64,000 nt of DNA from Legionella_C sp048541585 (GCF_048541585.1 NZ_CP183303.1:806001-870000), one strand, 5' to 3'; positions 54,150 to 63,136 are shown, counted from the first letter of the stretch. Program-made: numbers and translations. The notes: generated by a model not told the origin, from the letters alone.

Positions 54150-55265
54150 CTACGACGCATTAAAGGTCTGTTTTAATTTCTTAGCTGGAGGTTGTTCATT
54201 ATCTTTAGCGCTATTTTTTGAAAAAAATGACGGCGATGTATGATATTCAAAGTTAGTTTGTTTATTTGCGCTACAAGACTCTTCAGGCTCTTGCTTTATC
54301 CAATTTTTATCAGAATTTGATTGAACTTTTATACCCATCACCTCAAAACATTTACCGCCACCTTGACTTTTACCTCGCAAACGGCGTTTTCCATCTACTC
54401 TTGCGATAGGAAAAGTAAATGTTTGAAGGTTATCAATATGATGTTCTTTAGAATATTTTTGGAGAGTATTACATAAAGCTTCAGGACCAGAGCCTTTTAT
54501 AGTAAGGTTAAACCGGTCTTCGGTAAAATAGCCGGGTTCAGGCGGTTCTTCCTGAGTTTTTCTCTTTTTATCCATCAATGTTAGTTGGTGTTTTTTTAAA
54601 TCATTTTTTTCATCTAAAGCTCCATAAAATGAAAGCAAGGAAGGGTGCTTATCAAATTGTTTATAGGTAGTAAGTATCTCTATAATAAGTTGTTTTAATA
54701 TTTCATGATTCTCAATAGAACCGAGAATGTCATTACCTCCTGAAAAAGATTTACCTAACTCATCAAAAACAACAACGCCGGCTTTAAAACCATGCTCAGC
54801 ATCATCTGATTGTAATTGTGGTTGTACAGCTGGAAAATCAATATAGTGAATTAAAAAAATGGTATCGGCATCAAAAAAATATCCGCCTTCTTGCCGCAGA
54901 ATTTCAGGAATCAATAAATCTTTACGTGCTGCAGGGTTGGCGTTACCTACCGCTTCCCTTCCTAAACAAGATTCCAGTTGTTTTTCACCACCTAAATTTT
55001 GGATTTCTGATGTTTTATAAAAAGGATCATTTCTTGCGTTTATCAAAAGTGTTTGAATATTTCTTATATTAATTAGACCTTGAGGGATAAAAATATCCTG
55101 GTTAGCAACGGTGTTATGAAAATCGCTATCTTTATCCATCCACAGATTGAAATCAAATCCACTTTTTTTTGCTAAGTGGGCTAAATTTACAATACTTAAT
55201 AGATAGTCTTTCGGTATTGGTTTACTTACCCATACAATATGAATTTTTTTAGGAATTTCTGGCAT
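54150..55265 (-). CDS. DXD-motif glycosyltransferase with NLS-like tail (candidate effector)
   Basis: This 371-residue protein matches the GT32/TcdB-like group of DXD sugar transferases: the N-terminal IPKKIHIVWVSKPIP is the family's opening strand, ARKDLLIPEILRQEGGYFFDAD holds the helix and the metal-binding D-x-D (Asp 132 and 134), and GGNDILGS and GPEAL follow. Legionella and Clostridium toxins with this fold glycosylate host proteins. The C-terminal 60 residues are disordered and end PPAKKLKQTFNAS, resembling a monopartite nuclear localisation signal. I start at ATG 55265, where ACGAGGA is well spaced; the upstream ATG 55304 lacks a ribosome site. Host targeting is inferred. Confidence 0.75.
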   Translation of the reverse strand: MPEIPKKIHIVWVSKPIPKDYLLSIVNLAHLAKKSGFDFNLWMDKDSDFHNTVANQDIFIPQGLINIRNIQTLLINARNDPFYKTSEIQNLGGEKQLESCLGREAVGNANPAARKDLLIPEILRQEGGYFFDADTIFLIHYIDFPAVQPQLQSDDAEHGFKAGVVVFDELGKSFSGGNDILGSIENHEILKQLIIEILTTYKQFDKHPSLLSFYGALDEKNDLKKHQLTLMDKKRKTQEEPPEPGYFTEDRFNLTIKGSGPEALCNTLQKYSKEHHIDNLQTFTFPIARVDGKRRLRGKSQGGGKCFEVMGIKVQSNSDKNWIKQEPEESCSANKQTNFEYHTSPSFFSKNSAKDNEQPPAKKLKQTFNAS

Positions 55266-55304
55266 CTTAAATCCTCGTGTAATGAATAGATAAATTAAAA
55301 CCAT

Positions 55305-55750
55305 AATATAGTATTATTGCACACAATGATTAATAAAAAATTAACAAAGAGGGCTCTGCTGTAAAAAAGATATACATTTATTCAAACAGATATTCAGTAA
55401 ATAGTGCTTCTATGGACATATAAAATTCAAAAAAGGAAAGTTAAAGCGTGAGTTTTAGGTCTTACTAATTCCAAACTAATAATTTAAATTAAAACGCAAG
55501 TTGAACTTAGCCATGAACAGAAAGCTCAATTTAATGGCCTAAAAAATTTCAATAGCGTTTACAAGACTAAATTATTTAATCTTAAGCATCCAAGATGCAG
55601 GTTTAGAAGTTGTGTATATCGTGCTTAAATGTAAAAATCTACATTAATAAAATGACCTTCCCAATTCCTAGAATTATGGCGATTTATAACTCAAAATTAC
55701 TCTTCTTTCGTTTAAAATTTTTTCAACTGTAGAGTCTAGCGAAAATAGAT
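55305..55750. other. Intergenic region between divergent genes
   Basis: About 450 AT-rich bases between the glycosyltransferase and phosphodiesterase genes. It must hold promoters for both directions, but none can be placed with confidence and no repeat was seen. Confidence 0.35.
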
Positions 55751-56509
55751 ATGAATTTGAACAAAGAAAAAATAAAAATAATACAGATTACAGATACTCA
55801 TCTGGTTAGAGATAATTCAACGGTATTTAATATCAATACTAATTTGGCATTTAAAAAAGTAATAAAAAATATGCAGGCTGATCTTGCTGATACAGACGCT
55901 ATTTTTTTAACTGGCGATTTATCTCAAGACGAAAGTATAGAATCCTATGAAATAATTGTAGATTCATTAAAGGAGTTTAATAACGAAATATTCTGGATTC
56001 CAGGAAATCACGATTCTATTACTAATATGCACCAAGTATTTGCTAAGAAAAAAAATTTTATTAAAGGAAACTTTTTAGCTACTCATTTATGGGATTTTAT
56101 TTTTTTAAATACTAAACAAGATGGAAAAGAGTCAGGATTTTTATTAGACGATGAGCTTGAATTCCTTAATTTAGAGCTTAAAAAAGAGCGAAATAAACCT
56201 GTTGCCTTAGTAATGCATCATCATCCAATAGAAGTTAATACCCCCTTAATCGATAAATATATACTTGAGAATAAAGAAAGTTTTTTTGCGGTTATTGGTC
56301 AATCTGAAATAGATTTAATAATTTCAGGACACGTTCATCATGATTACTCGATAAATTATAACGATATTTATTTTGAAACATCACCTGCTACTTGTTGTCA
56401 GTTTAGCAAAGGCACTAGAGAGTTAGTAATTGAAAATTATATAGGGTATAAAATATACTATTTTTCAAGCAGTAATTATGTGACAGAAACAAAGTTTTTT
56501 GCTAATTAA
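55751..56509 (+). CDS. Calcineurin-like phosphodiesterase, CpdA-type
   Basis: This is a 252-residue metallophosphoesterase with all five signature blocks in order: D-x-H in ITDTHLV (14-18 region), GD in LTGDLSQDES, GNHD in WIPGNHDSI, the histidine in VMHHHPIEV and G-H-x-H in SGHVHHDY. This pattern with VxxP-like HHP is that of cyclic-AMP phosphodiesterase CpdA/Icc, so the likely role is hydrolysis of 3',5'-cAMP in the cytoplasm. No regulator or cyclase is adjacent. The base composition resembles its accessory neighbours. Confidence 0.82.
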   Translation: MNLNKEKIKIIQITDTHLVRDNSTVFNINTNLAFKKVIKNMQADLADTDAIFLTGDLSQDESIESYEIIVDSLKEFNNEIFWIPGNHDSITNMHQVFAKKKNFIKGNFLATHLWDFIFLNTKQDGKESGFLLDDELEFLNLELKKERNKPVALVMHHHPIEVNTPLIDKYILENKESFFAVIGQSEIDLIISGHVHHDYSINYNDIYFETSPATCCQFSKGTRELVIENYIGYKIYYFSSSNYVTETKFFAN

Positions 56510-56561
56510 GTTACTTAAGTTTTCCATGATGGCTTTTAAGCTATTATTCTGATCCTTCTGA

Positions 56562-56636
56562 CTACGTCCCGTGGCTTGTCCACGGGATCCAGTGATTTAA
56601 TTGAGCGCGGACCCGCAAAGAAGTTACAGGACGTAG
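56562..56636. repeat. Repeat B unit
   Basis: A B element of 75 bases: CTACGTCCCGTGGC with hairpin CCCGTGG/CCACGGG, GATCCAG, a spacer and the right end TTACAGGACGTAG. The right half is degraded (the expected CGGG stem is lost). It is the only repeat of this family inside the accessory region. Confidence 0.75.
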
Positions 56637-56726
56637 GCAGGAAATAACAAGGATGCTTATCTGGTAGAAGCAAAATATTTGCACAAATTAAACTATAATT
56701 AGTAATTAATTGTTTGGATATTTTTA

Positions 56727-58445
56727 ATGCCAATTAATAATGAGCAAGATACATTAAATCCATTAAAAGTAACTGCCTTATTAGCGTTACATCAACAATT
56801 AAAATACCCCAAAGAGGAAGGTTTGTGCCATGGATTTTCATTACGCTGGCTGGAGGCTGCTCTATTAGGACGTTTAGAATTAGAACGTTTCGAAAATCGC
56901 ATTAAATATATTCTTTCAACACCTACTGATCTTTTAATTCAACAGATAAATAAAACCTTAGCTAAAAATGGACAAAATTTAACCTCTAACGACTACGAAT
57001 TAATTGAAATACTAGCCTTTTTTGATAGCTTAAGCTTATACCAAACCCCAGAAAATTACCCATCCTTATTTAACAATCTAGGGTACATTAATCAAGAGCA
57101 GTTTGAAGTTGTTTCTGCTTATGCATCATCAGTTGAAATTGAGAAAGCAGGCGGTTTAAAAGAAGTTGGGTTAGATTTACTAATTGCAACTACGGATGAA
57201 ATTGAAATTTATTTACATGAATTAAAACAGTTTCTAGATAAGAATTTAGATGATTACAAAGAGCCTATAGGCTTTTTATTATCGGATGACGAACACACGG
57301 TTGCTTTAGCTTATGATCCAGTACAAGAAAAATTTACATACAGAGATATTAAAAATTTAGAAGATAACCTAGATTCGCCTGATATAGCTGCTAGTATAGA
57401 CAGCACAGATGCTGAAGCTAATATGGATAAGGCTGATTTAGAAGGGTCCGTTACCGGCTTAAGTAATGCAGATCCCGGTGATGAGTCAGATGATTTTGAT
57501 AGCAATGATGATATTGATGATATTGAAGAGGACTATGAAAAAAATATAGCATTTGTTACTTCAGATATAGTTTATAGTTTTAAAAAAAAGAAAAATATAG
57601 ATAGCGAAAGCCATTATACAGCTTTTAGTATACAGTTAATTGTTACAGGTAATGATAAACGTTATGAGATGTTACAAGAAAGGTTTAAACAGTTTAAACT
57701 TAAACGGCCTTTGACTAAGGAGATAGCTTCTCGTGAAACAGAAACTATTAATTTAAGTTTTTTTGCTGCTCTATATAATTTAGGAGATTATATTGAAAAG
57801 TTAGGGGCTTGGCAGGTTAATTTAGATAAAATCAACGGAAATGGTTTTGCCCCAGCGTATGTTGCTGCTGAGTTTGGCAGCTGTAATGCCATTGAGCAAT
57901 TAGGAAAATTTAAAGCTAATTTAAATTTTCAAACGGAAGATGGATTAACGCCTGCTTACATAGCTTCGGATAATGGATTTGTTGAAGTTATTAAAATACT
58001 TGCTAAATTTAATGCTAGCTTAAATATAGCAACAAAAAAAGGGATAACACCTATTTTTACTGCGGCACAACATGGTCATGCTAATGTTGTTAAAGAATTA
58101 ATTCTACATAAAGTTAATGTTAAAGAACCCTGTGTCGTTAATAAAGTCTATTTACAATCTCTTATTAAAGATAAAGAGCCTATGGTTGAGGAATGTTTAA
58201 CTAAATTTTTAACAGAGCAATTAAATAATGATAAAATCAGTATTACACCATATGATATTGCAATGATTATGGGTCATCACGAGGTTGTAGCCGTAATTGA
58301 TGAAATGGTTACACAAAAAGTTGAGAATAAATTTGATAGTCGAGTAGCAGATACAAGACATAGTTTATTTGCTTCTCAACCAGAAAAAAGAGCACTAGAT
58401 GAGGAACAACAACTGCCAGAAGCTAAGTTACAAAAAAAAGACTAA
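56727..58445 (+). CDS. YopT/C58-like cysteine protease domain fused to ankyrin repeats (candidate effector)
   Basis: This 572-residue protein has a candidate papain-like protease domain at the N-terminus. Cys 34 lies in EEGLCHGFSLRWLEA, the same context as the catalytic cysteine of YopT/AvrPphB (C58) proteases; His 190 lies in DDEHTVALAYD and Asp 207 in FTYRDI, giving His-Asp spacing of 17, close to that of C58 enzymes. An acidic low-complexity linker (215-272) follows, then three to four ankyrin repeats (about 340-465, for example GLTPAYIASDNGFVEVIKIL). The tail ends EEQQLPEAKLQKKD. No signal peptide. Together these suggest an injected protease using ankyrin repeats to select its host target; activity is not demonstrated. 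Confidence 0.72.
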   Translation: MPINNEQDTLNPLKVTALLALHQQLKYPKEEGLCHGFSLRWLEAALLGRLELERFENRIKYILSTPTDLLIQQINKTLAKNGQNLTSNDYELIEILAFFDSLSLYQTPENYPSLFNNLGYINQEQFEVVSAYASSVEIEKAGGLKEVGLDLLIATTDEIEIYLHELKQFLDKNLDDYKEPIGFLLSDDEHTVALAYDPVQEKFTYRDIKNLEDNLDSPDIAASIDSTDAEANMDKADLEGSVTGLSNADPGDESDDFDSNDDIDDIEEDYEKNIAFVTSDIVYSFKKKKNIDSESHYTAFSIQLIVTGNDKRYEMLQERFKQFKLKRPLTKEIASRETETINLSFFAALYNLGDYIEKLGAWQVNLDKINGNGFAPAYVAAEFGSCNAIEQLGKFKANLNFQTEDGLTPAYIASDNGFVEVIKILAKFNASLNIATKKGITPIFTAAQHGHANVVKELILHKVNVKEPCVVNKVYLQSLIKDKEPMVEECLTKFLTEQLNNDKISITPYDIAMIMGHHEVVAVIDEMVTQKVENKFDSRVADTRHSLFASQPEKRALDEEQQLPEAKLQKKD

Positions 58446-58574
58446 TTATAATTTTTAATCAATATCCAAAAGATTTACGATGTATCGTAATAGTGCCTGT
58501 TGGTGTTCTAATATTCATCTTTCCTAATATAGAAGAATATTATTATTGCAGGATAAGGCATTCTTCTCCATGAC

Positions 58575-60194
58575 TTACATTGGTTTGTTAACAGAAGTAG
58601 ATTGCTTATCTAAGTTATCATCTGAAATGATATTACTTGGAATATAGTATTTTGATTGAAGTCGACTAAGTACAATTTCATAAATAGACTGTTTTTGGAC
58701 TTTTATAGGATAAATATTATGCTCATTAAAACCATATAATTTATTCACACAGCATTCATTATTTAACGATATAAATTCAAAACAATTTTCTTCAGCATAT
58801 TTTCTCCACCATACATCTCTAAAATTTTGCGCTTCTGTAGAACTCTTAAATTTCAACAACAAAAAACCATTATCAGCATTAGGGTTGGTGTCAAGTTTAA
58901 TTATTTTTTCTAATCCAGGGATAGGGATGCAATCTAAAGATGCACTTGTAGAAGGTGGTGTAGTATGAAAGAAACTTGTAGAAACTTTAGTTGGTTTAGT
59001 AGGCGTGAACGATGCCTTAGCTGGTTTAGCAGGCGTAGGTGATGGCGTAGTTGTCGTTTTAGCAGCTTCCGTTTGAGCTGCTTTCACGTCAACGAATTTA
59101 TCAATGTTAAAATATTGTTGCATAAGTGAAGTAATAATGTCACAAGCATTCGTTTTAGTAGCATTAAGCTCGGCATTATATTTTTCAACAAACCCTCTAT
59201 CGAGTATTACCATGGCAGTTACATCGTCATGATCTAGAGTAATCAGCTGAAGCAAACTATCTTTTGCATAATTTCTATTCCATACTGCTACAAATTGTTT
59301 TGCTTGCACGGAGCTATTAAATTTAAGACTTACATACTTTAGATGAGATCGGTCTTCAGCTACATTATCCTTCTTTTTGATACTGCATAATCCATCAATG
59401 CTCCTACGATTGCCAGCAACAAACTCAGGTTGTGGCATTGAAGATGTTGCATCAGCGCCTTTAGTTGGTTCCGGCGATTTTTTTGGTGTAGGCCTTTGAG
59501 ATGGCACAAATGGGTCTATGTACTCAATCGTATCTGGAGCAATAATATAATATTCTTCTAGCGTATTAAGTATCCCATTATGCTCAGCTAAAAGCTTAGC
59601 TATATGCTGTCGTTGCTGTTGTGTTTTATTACCAGGTTCCAAAAATGAAACACATAGCTGCCCTAAGCTCACAAACTTATGATGAACTAAGCCATTCGCA
59701 TAACGCTCATTCCATTCCTCTACGAAAGCTTGTGCTGCTCTTGAATTGACAAAAAGAAGCTCTAATACACCATCTATGAAGTTACTTGAAGTAACAGGGA
59801 TTTTCCGAACTTTAATTAAGCCAACAATTTCTTTTTTAGATGGTGCAAAACCATGATTTTTAACTGTAGGCTGTGCAGCAAGTTTGGTGGCTAATAATCT
59901 ATCATAATATGCTTTCTTTTCTTTGTTACTTAGAATGTCATATGCAGCGCTAATCTCTTTGAACTTTTCGTCACCACCCGGGTTTCTATCAGGATGGTAT
60001 TGACGAGCTAATTTGCGATATTGATCTTTAATTTCTGAAGGTTCTGCTGTCGGTGGAACGCCTAATATTTCATAGCAATTTTTTTCATGCTCTGTAAAAA
60101 ATTTTTCAATTTCGTTTTCAAAATGGTAGTCTGGTTTTTTATCATCGTCTTCTTTAGTTGCATCTTTAGGTGCATTGGTTGCATTTTGTTTCAT
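58575..60194 (-). CDS. J-domain protein with three copies of an unnamed repeat (candidate effector)
   Basis: This 539-residue protein has a complete J domain at 40-100 (NCYEILGVPPTAEPSEIKDQ, then RKLARQYHPDRNPGGDEKFK with the HPD motif at 67-69), so it should stimulate an Hsp70. It is not DnaJ: the Gly/Phe, zinc-finger and client domains are absent. Instead three repeats of about 100 residues follow (124-222, 267-368, 420-520), each with a core of the form L.[FK]F.S...A..F...W...YA, a middle FI.L strand, and a closing helix before YY/YF-I. Proline-threonine linkers (KPAKASFTPTKPTKVS) join them. No signal peptide. A host-directed co-chaperone is plausible. Confidence 0.82.
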   Translation of the reverse strand: MKQNATNAPKDATKEDDDKKPDYHFENEIEKFFTEHEKNCYEILGVPPTAEPSEIKDQYRKLARQYHPDRNPGGDEKFKEISAAYDILSNKEKKAYYDRLLATKLAAQPTVKNHGFAPSKKEIVGLIKVRKIPVTSSNFIDGVLELLFVNSRAAQAFVEEWNERYANGLVHHKFVSLGQLCVSFLEPGNKTQQQRQHIAKLLAEHNGILNTLEEYYIIAPDTIEYIDPFVPSQRPTPKKSPEPTKGADATSSMPQPEFVAGNRRSIDGLCSIKKKDNVAEDRSHLKYVSLKFNSSVQAKQFVAVWNRNYAKDSLLQLITLDHDDVTAMVILDRGFVEKYNAELNATKTNACDIITSLMQQYFNIDKFVDVKAAQTEAAKTTTTPSPTPAKPAKASFTPTKPTKVSTSFFHTTPPSTSASLDCIPIPGLEKIIKLDTNPNADNGFLLLKFKSSTEAQNFRDVWWRKYAEENCFEFISLNNECCVNKLYGFNEHNIYPIKVQKQSIYEIVLSRLQSKYYIPSNIISDDNLDKQSTSVNKPM

Positions 60195-60485
60195 AGATTT
60201 TAACCAAGTCTTATTTACATACTGTACAATTTTAATGCAAAAAATACGTTATGAGAATCCAGTAATTTGGAAACTATCTATTTCCAAATTGGAAAGAAAA
60301 TTCATCAAGAATAGTCTAAAGAAATGAATTGGATTTTTAGCTGAAGCAAATTATTAAGGATCTTTCTAAAGGTACATTTTCACTAAGTCTGCAATAATTT
60401 AGCAATATCTCGTCTTTCATAATTTCTTAATATAAACGAGTTAAAATATTACAAATAAGTCGAATTAATTAAGGAATCATAGTTA

Positions 60486-61739
60486 ATGAAAAGCATAATA
60501 GTGGTAGTAAAAAAAGATTCAGCTATTACTGCGTTAACAACTTTTTTACAAGAAAATTATCCAGATGATATTATTGAGCCTGACTTTGATTCATCAACTT
60601 TTCATAAACAAATAGGTTATGACACGTTAACACATAATCATTCGCGAGTAACCTTTGTTGCTCATGCCCATAACGGTTTTTTTGGTGATCCAGACAATCA
60701 CTATTATACGCCAGAAGCCTTTGTATACTATCTGGTTAATACTTGCCGCTTACCTTCTAGTGTTAAGGAAATTGATCTAATTGGTTGTGAAATTGGATTT
60801 ATGTTAAATAACGTTTGCTTTGCTTCAAAAGTGGCTCAATTACTTTTTGAACAAGGATATAACATTGAAGTAAGAGCCTTAACTAATACTATTTCTAATA
60901 CTAAAGTATCAAATATTAGTATAGGTGTAGATAATAAAAAAGGTAAGTTAATTATTTTTGGCCAATCAATTTGTAAAAAAACTTTAACTCAACTTAGGGC
61001 ATTAAAAGAGCAAATACAACAATATGATCAAGAATTACTTTCTCTACGAAACCGCTTGGTGGAATTAGATAAGGAAGAAAGACAGTTGTTTAAAGATTAC
61101 CCGGATTATAAAGATAGGAAAGATCAGATGCAAGCGCTTAGAAATGAGCGAGAAGAAAAGAGAAAAAGAGCGACGGAGTTAAACAATAGCTCAGAATATA
61201 AATCGTTAAGCGACAAAATATATCGTATTAAAACAGAGATAAACTTATTTGAGACCAGTAACGTTCGTGCTGATTTAGATAAACGCCCAGAGTTTTATTT
61301 TAATGGACAAGTAATTAAGCAAATAAATGAATTAGAATCAGAAATAGAGAGTATTAGAAAAGAAAATGGCAACTCAGCTTTATTGATAGAAAAGGAGAAA
61401 AATTTAGTATTTTTAAAAGAAAAAAATAACTTTATTACACAAATAAATACTTTAATTAAAGGGTATGAAAAAGATTTAAGTTCAATTACTTTGTTCAGGA
61501 ATAGAAAAAATTACAAAAAAGATAAGTTAGTGGAATTAAAGTTAGCTTTAATAAATTGTACTAATCCTGATGATGCTTCTATATTAGCAAAAAAATTACT
61601 TAGTGATTCTTATTTTTTAAAAGGAAATGTATCACATAAAATTAAAGATTTTTTATCTAATTATGGTAAGCGACTTGATGAAATAGCAATGAATAATAAA
61701 GGTGAAAATAAATTAAGTTCTTTTGGATTTTCATTATGA
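60486..61739 (+). CDS. Clan CD (C80-like) protease candidate with coiled-coil C-terminus
   Basis: Residues 1-150 of this 417-residue protein resemble the caspase-like cysteine protease domain of C80/MARTX-type proteins: KSIIVVVKKD opens the sheet, His 60 lies in VTFVAHAHNGFFGD, and Cys 101 lies in KEIDLIGCEIGF, about 41 residues later, as in clan CD proteases (about 45-50 in MARTX and clostridial toxins). The catalytic Gly after His is replaced by Ala. A short hydrophilic linker leads to long coiled coils (about 165-380, rich in Lys and Glu). No signal peptide. AAGGA before ATG 60486 is the ribosome site. Both catalysis and host delivery are inferred. Confidence 0.7.
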   Translation: MKSIIVVVKKDSAITALTTFLQENYPDDIIEPDFDSSTFHKQIGYDTLTHNHSRVTFVAHAHNGFFGDPDNHYYTPEAFVYYLVNTCRLPSSVKEIDLIGCEIGFMLNNVCFASKVAQLLFEQGYNIEVRALTNTISNTKVSNISIGVDNKKGKLIIFGQSICKKTLTQLRALKEQIQQYDQELLSLRNRLVELDKEERQLFKDYPDYKDRKDQMQALRNEREEKRKRATELNNSSEYKSLSDKIYRIKTEINLFETSNVRADLDKRPEFYFNGQVIKQINELESEIESIRKENGNSALLIEKEKNLVFLKEKNNFITQINTLIKGYEKDLSSITLFRNRKNYKKDKLVELKLALINCTNPDDASILAKKLLSDSYFLKGNVSHKIKDFLSNYGKRLDEIAMNNKGENKLSSFGFSL

Positions 61740-61765
61740 AAAATTTTAGTTTCTTTAACAATTAT

Positions 61766-62028
61766 TAAATATTTAATTCATCAGTAGTTATTAAATAATC
61801 CGTATCTGCTCCTAAATAAATTCTATTTATGTCATTTGCAAATATTTTTTGTACCTGTTCTAGAGGATTATCGCGATACTAATCGTATCCACAGCGGGTA
61901 GCTATAGAGTAAAAGAAAGGTACAGTGCCGTTTGTTCTTATACTTTCTAATAATGAGTAAATTATTTTGCGTTGCAATATGTTATTCACAATTTCTGTGG
62001 ATAAGGCTGTGTGATATTTATATAAAAG
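61766..62028 (-). pseudogene. Decayed 3' end of an unidentified gene
   Basis: The minus strand encodes a protein-like stretch of about 85 residues broken by an in-frame TAG (near 61879-61881). Upstream of that stop: EIVNNILQRKIIYSLLESIR and TNGTVPFFYSIATRCGYD; downstream: YRDNPLEQVQKIFANDINRI then YLGADT. The composition is that of real protein on both sides of the stop. A TGA at about 62029 and further stops upstream end the readable part, and the very end may also be frameshifted. I do not recognise the parent family. Confidence 0.5.
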
Positions 62029-62581
62029 TCACGGATAATTAAACTACATACGACTTAAACCGCTAAGCTAGATAATAGAAATGTAACTCACAAAATAGTT
62101 ACAAATTTTGGTACATTAGCTATATCAAGCAAAATGACTAGTTAATTTTAAAACTAGATAAGCTTATCTCTTAAAGTCTATTGGTTATCTATATGGCTAA
62201 ATTGTATCTAAGAAAAGAAATTTCCTAGAAGCATCTTTACAAAAACTAATTTAAGTAAGGACACTCTTCTTGATAGCTCGTACAGAAAAGCTTATAGAAT
62301 ATTTTGGTAATACAAATCTTAAATTAAGACTATTTCCTGACTGAGCTCTAGTTGGATTGTCTTTGGTCATTTAAATAAAAGTAAATTAATCTTTATGTAA
62401 CCCTAGTTAAATGACCACTTAATTGGCTGATTTCTCGCTTTCTTGGAGTAGATTAGGGGTGATTCCACATAATAACCGGTCATTTATGTAAAAAAGTGCT
62501 TAAATGAAAAATTTGGGCTTTAGAGTTGAGCTCTACCTAAAATTTAAGACTTTAAGTTTAATCTTTTTTGCAGCATCAATC
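62029..62581. other. Gap between the gene remnant and the next orphan gene
   Basis: About 550 AT-rich bases. A perfect 11-base inverted repeat TGGTCATTTAA (62364-62374) and TTAAATGACCA (62407-62417) flanks a 32-base spacer, with a further partial copy (CGGTCATTTA) near 62478. Short open stretches on the plus strand near 62193 and 62271 are too brief to call. Confidence 0.4.
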
Positions 62582-63136
62582 CTAAAAAACAGGTGAAAAA
62601 AATGTAGTAGAGTTTGATTTTTCATTTTTAAGTTCATTATTCTGCTTAGGTTTTTCTATTTCTTGTAAAGTGCCTACTTTTTCTTCAAGTTTTTTTATTC
62701 GCTCTTCTAATGCTTGAGGTATTGCCGCTTGCTTAGCTTCGTTTAATAGTAAAACACATTCATTGCGTAATTGTGACATTTCTTTTATAAGTTTCGATAA
62801 CTCCTCTGTATAACTAGTTTCTAAGGCTTTATTATTAATTGATTGATAAGGAAGCATGATTAACTGAGCTTCTGCAAATAAAGTATTAATTATCCCCATT
62901 GCTTCACATAAATAAATATAGCCTTTAAAGCGCTCACCATATGCCCAAGCTTGCGAGTTTGGCTTTAAATTTTGAAAATAATTCCTAGCTAGCTCTACTT
63001 TAATTTCTATTTGTTTCAATAAAAGAGGATTAGGGCTACGTTGGAGTTTGTTTACTAATTCTTTAATTTCTATAGAAAGTGATTGAATCTCAGTAAAACC
63101 TAGTCCCTTATCTGTAAAAGGTGGTGATTTTAGCAT
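62582..63136 (-). CDS. Helical protein of unknown function (candidate effector)
   Basis: This 184-residue protein is unrecognised. It is almost wholly alpha-helical (IQSLSIEIKELVNKLQR; SYTEELSKLIKEMSQLRNEC), with a C-terminal coiled coil (ALEERIKKLEEKVGTLQEI) and a disordered tail KPKQNNELKNEKSNSTTFFSPVF. Short helical proteins with such tails are common among Legionella effector candidates. No signal peptide or membrane helix. No strong ribosome site is visible before the ATG. Confidence 0.65.
   Translation of the reverse strand: MLKSPPFTDKGLGFTEIQSLSIEIKELVNKLQRSPNPLLLKQIEIKVELARNYFQNLKPNSQAWAYGERFKGYIYLCEAMGIINTLFAEAQLIMLPYQSINNKALETSYTEELSKLIKEMSQLRNECVLLLNEAKQAAIPQALEERIKKLEEKVGTLQEIEKPKQNNELKNEKSNSTTFFSPVF

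Noticed and set aside
60420..60485. PmrA-box-like sequence (CTTAATATAAACGAGTTAAAATA) upstream of the C80-like gene
   Set aside because: The two TTAA half-sites are 14 bases apart rather than the 11 expected of a PmrA box.
62193..62344. Short plus-strand peptides (MAKLYLRKEIS; IARTEKLIEYFGNTNLKL)
   Set aside because: Each is under 30 codons and broken by stops, with no homology I can name; possibly gene debris but not supportable.
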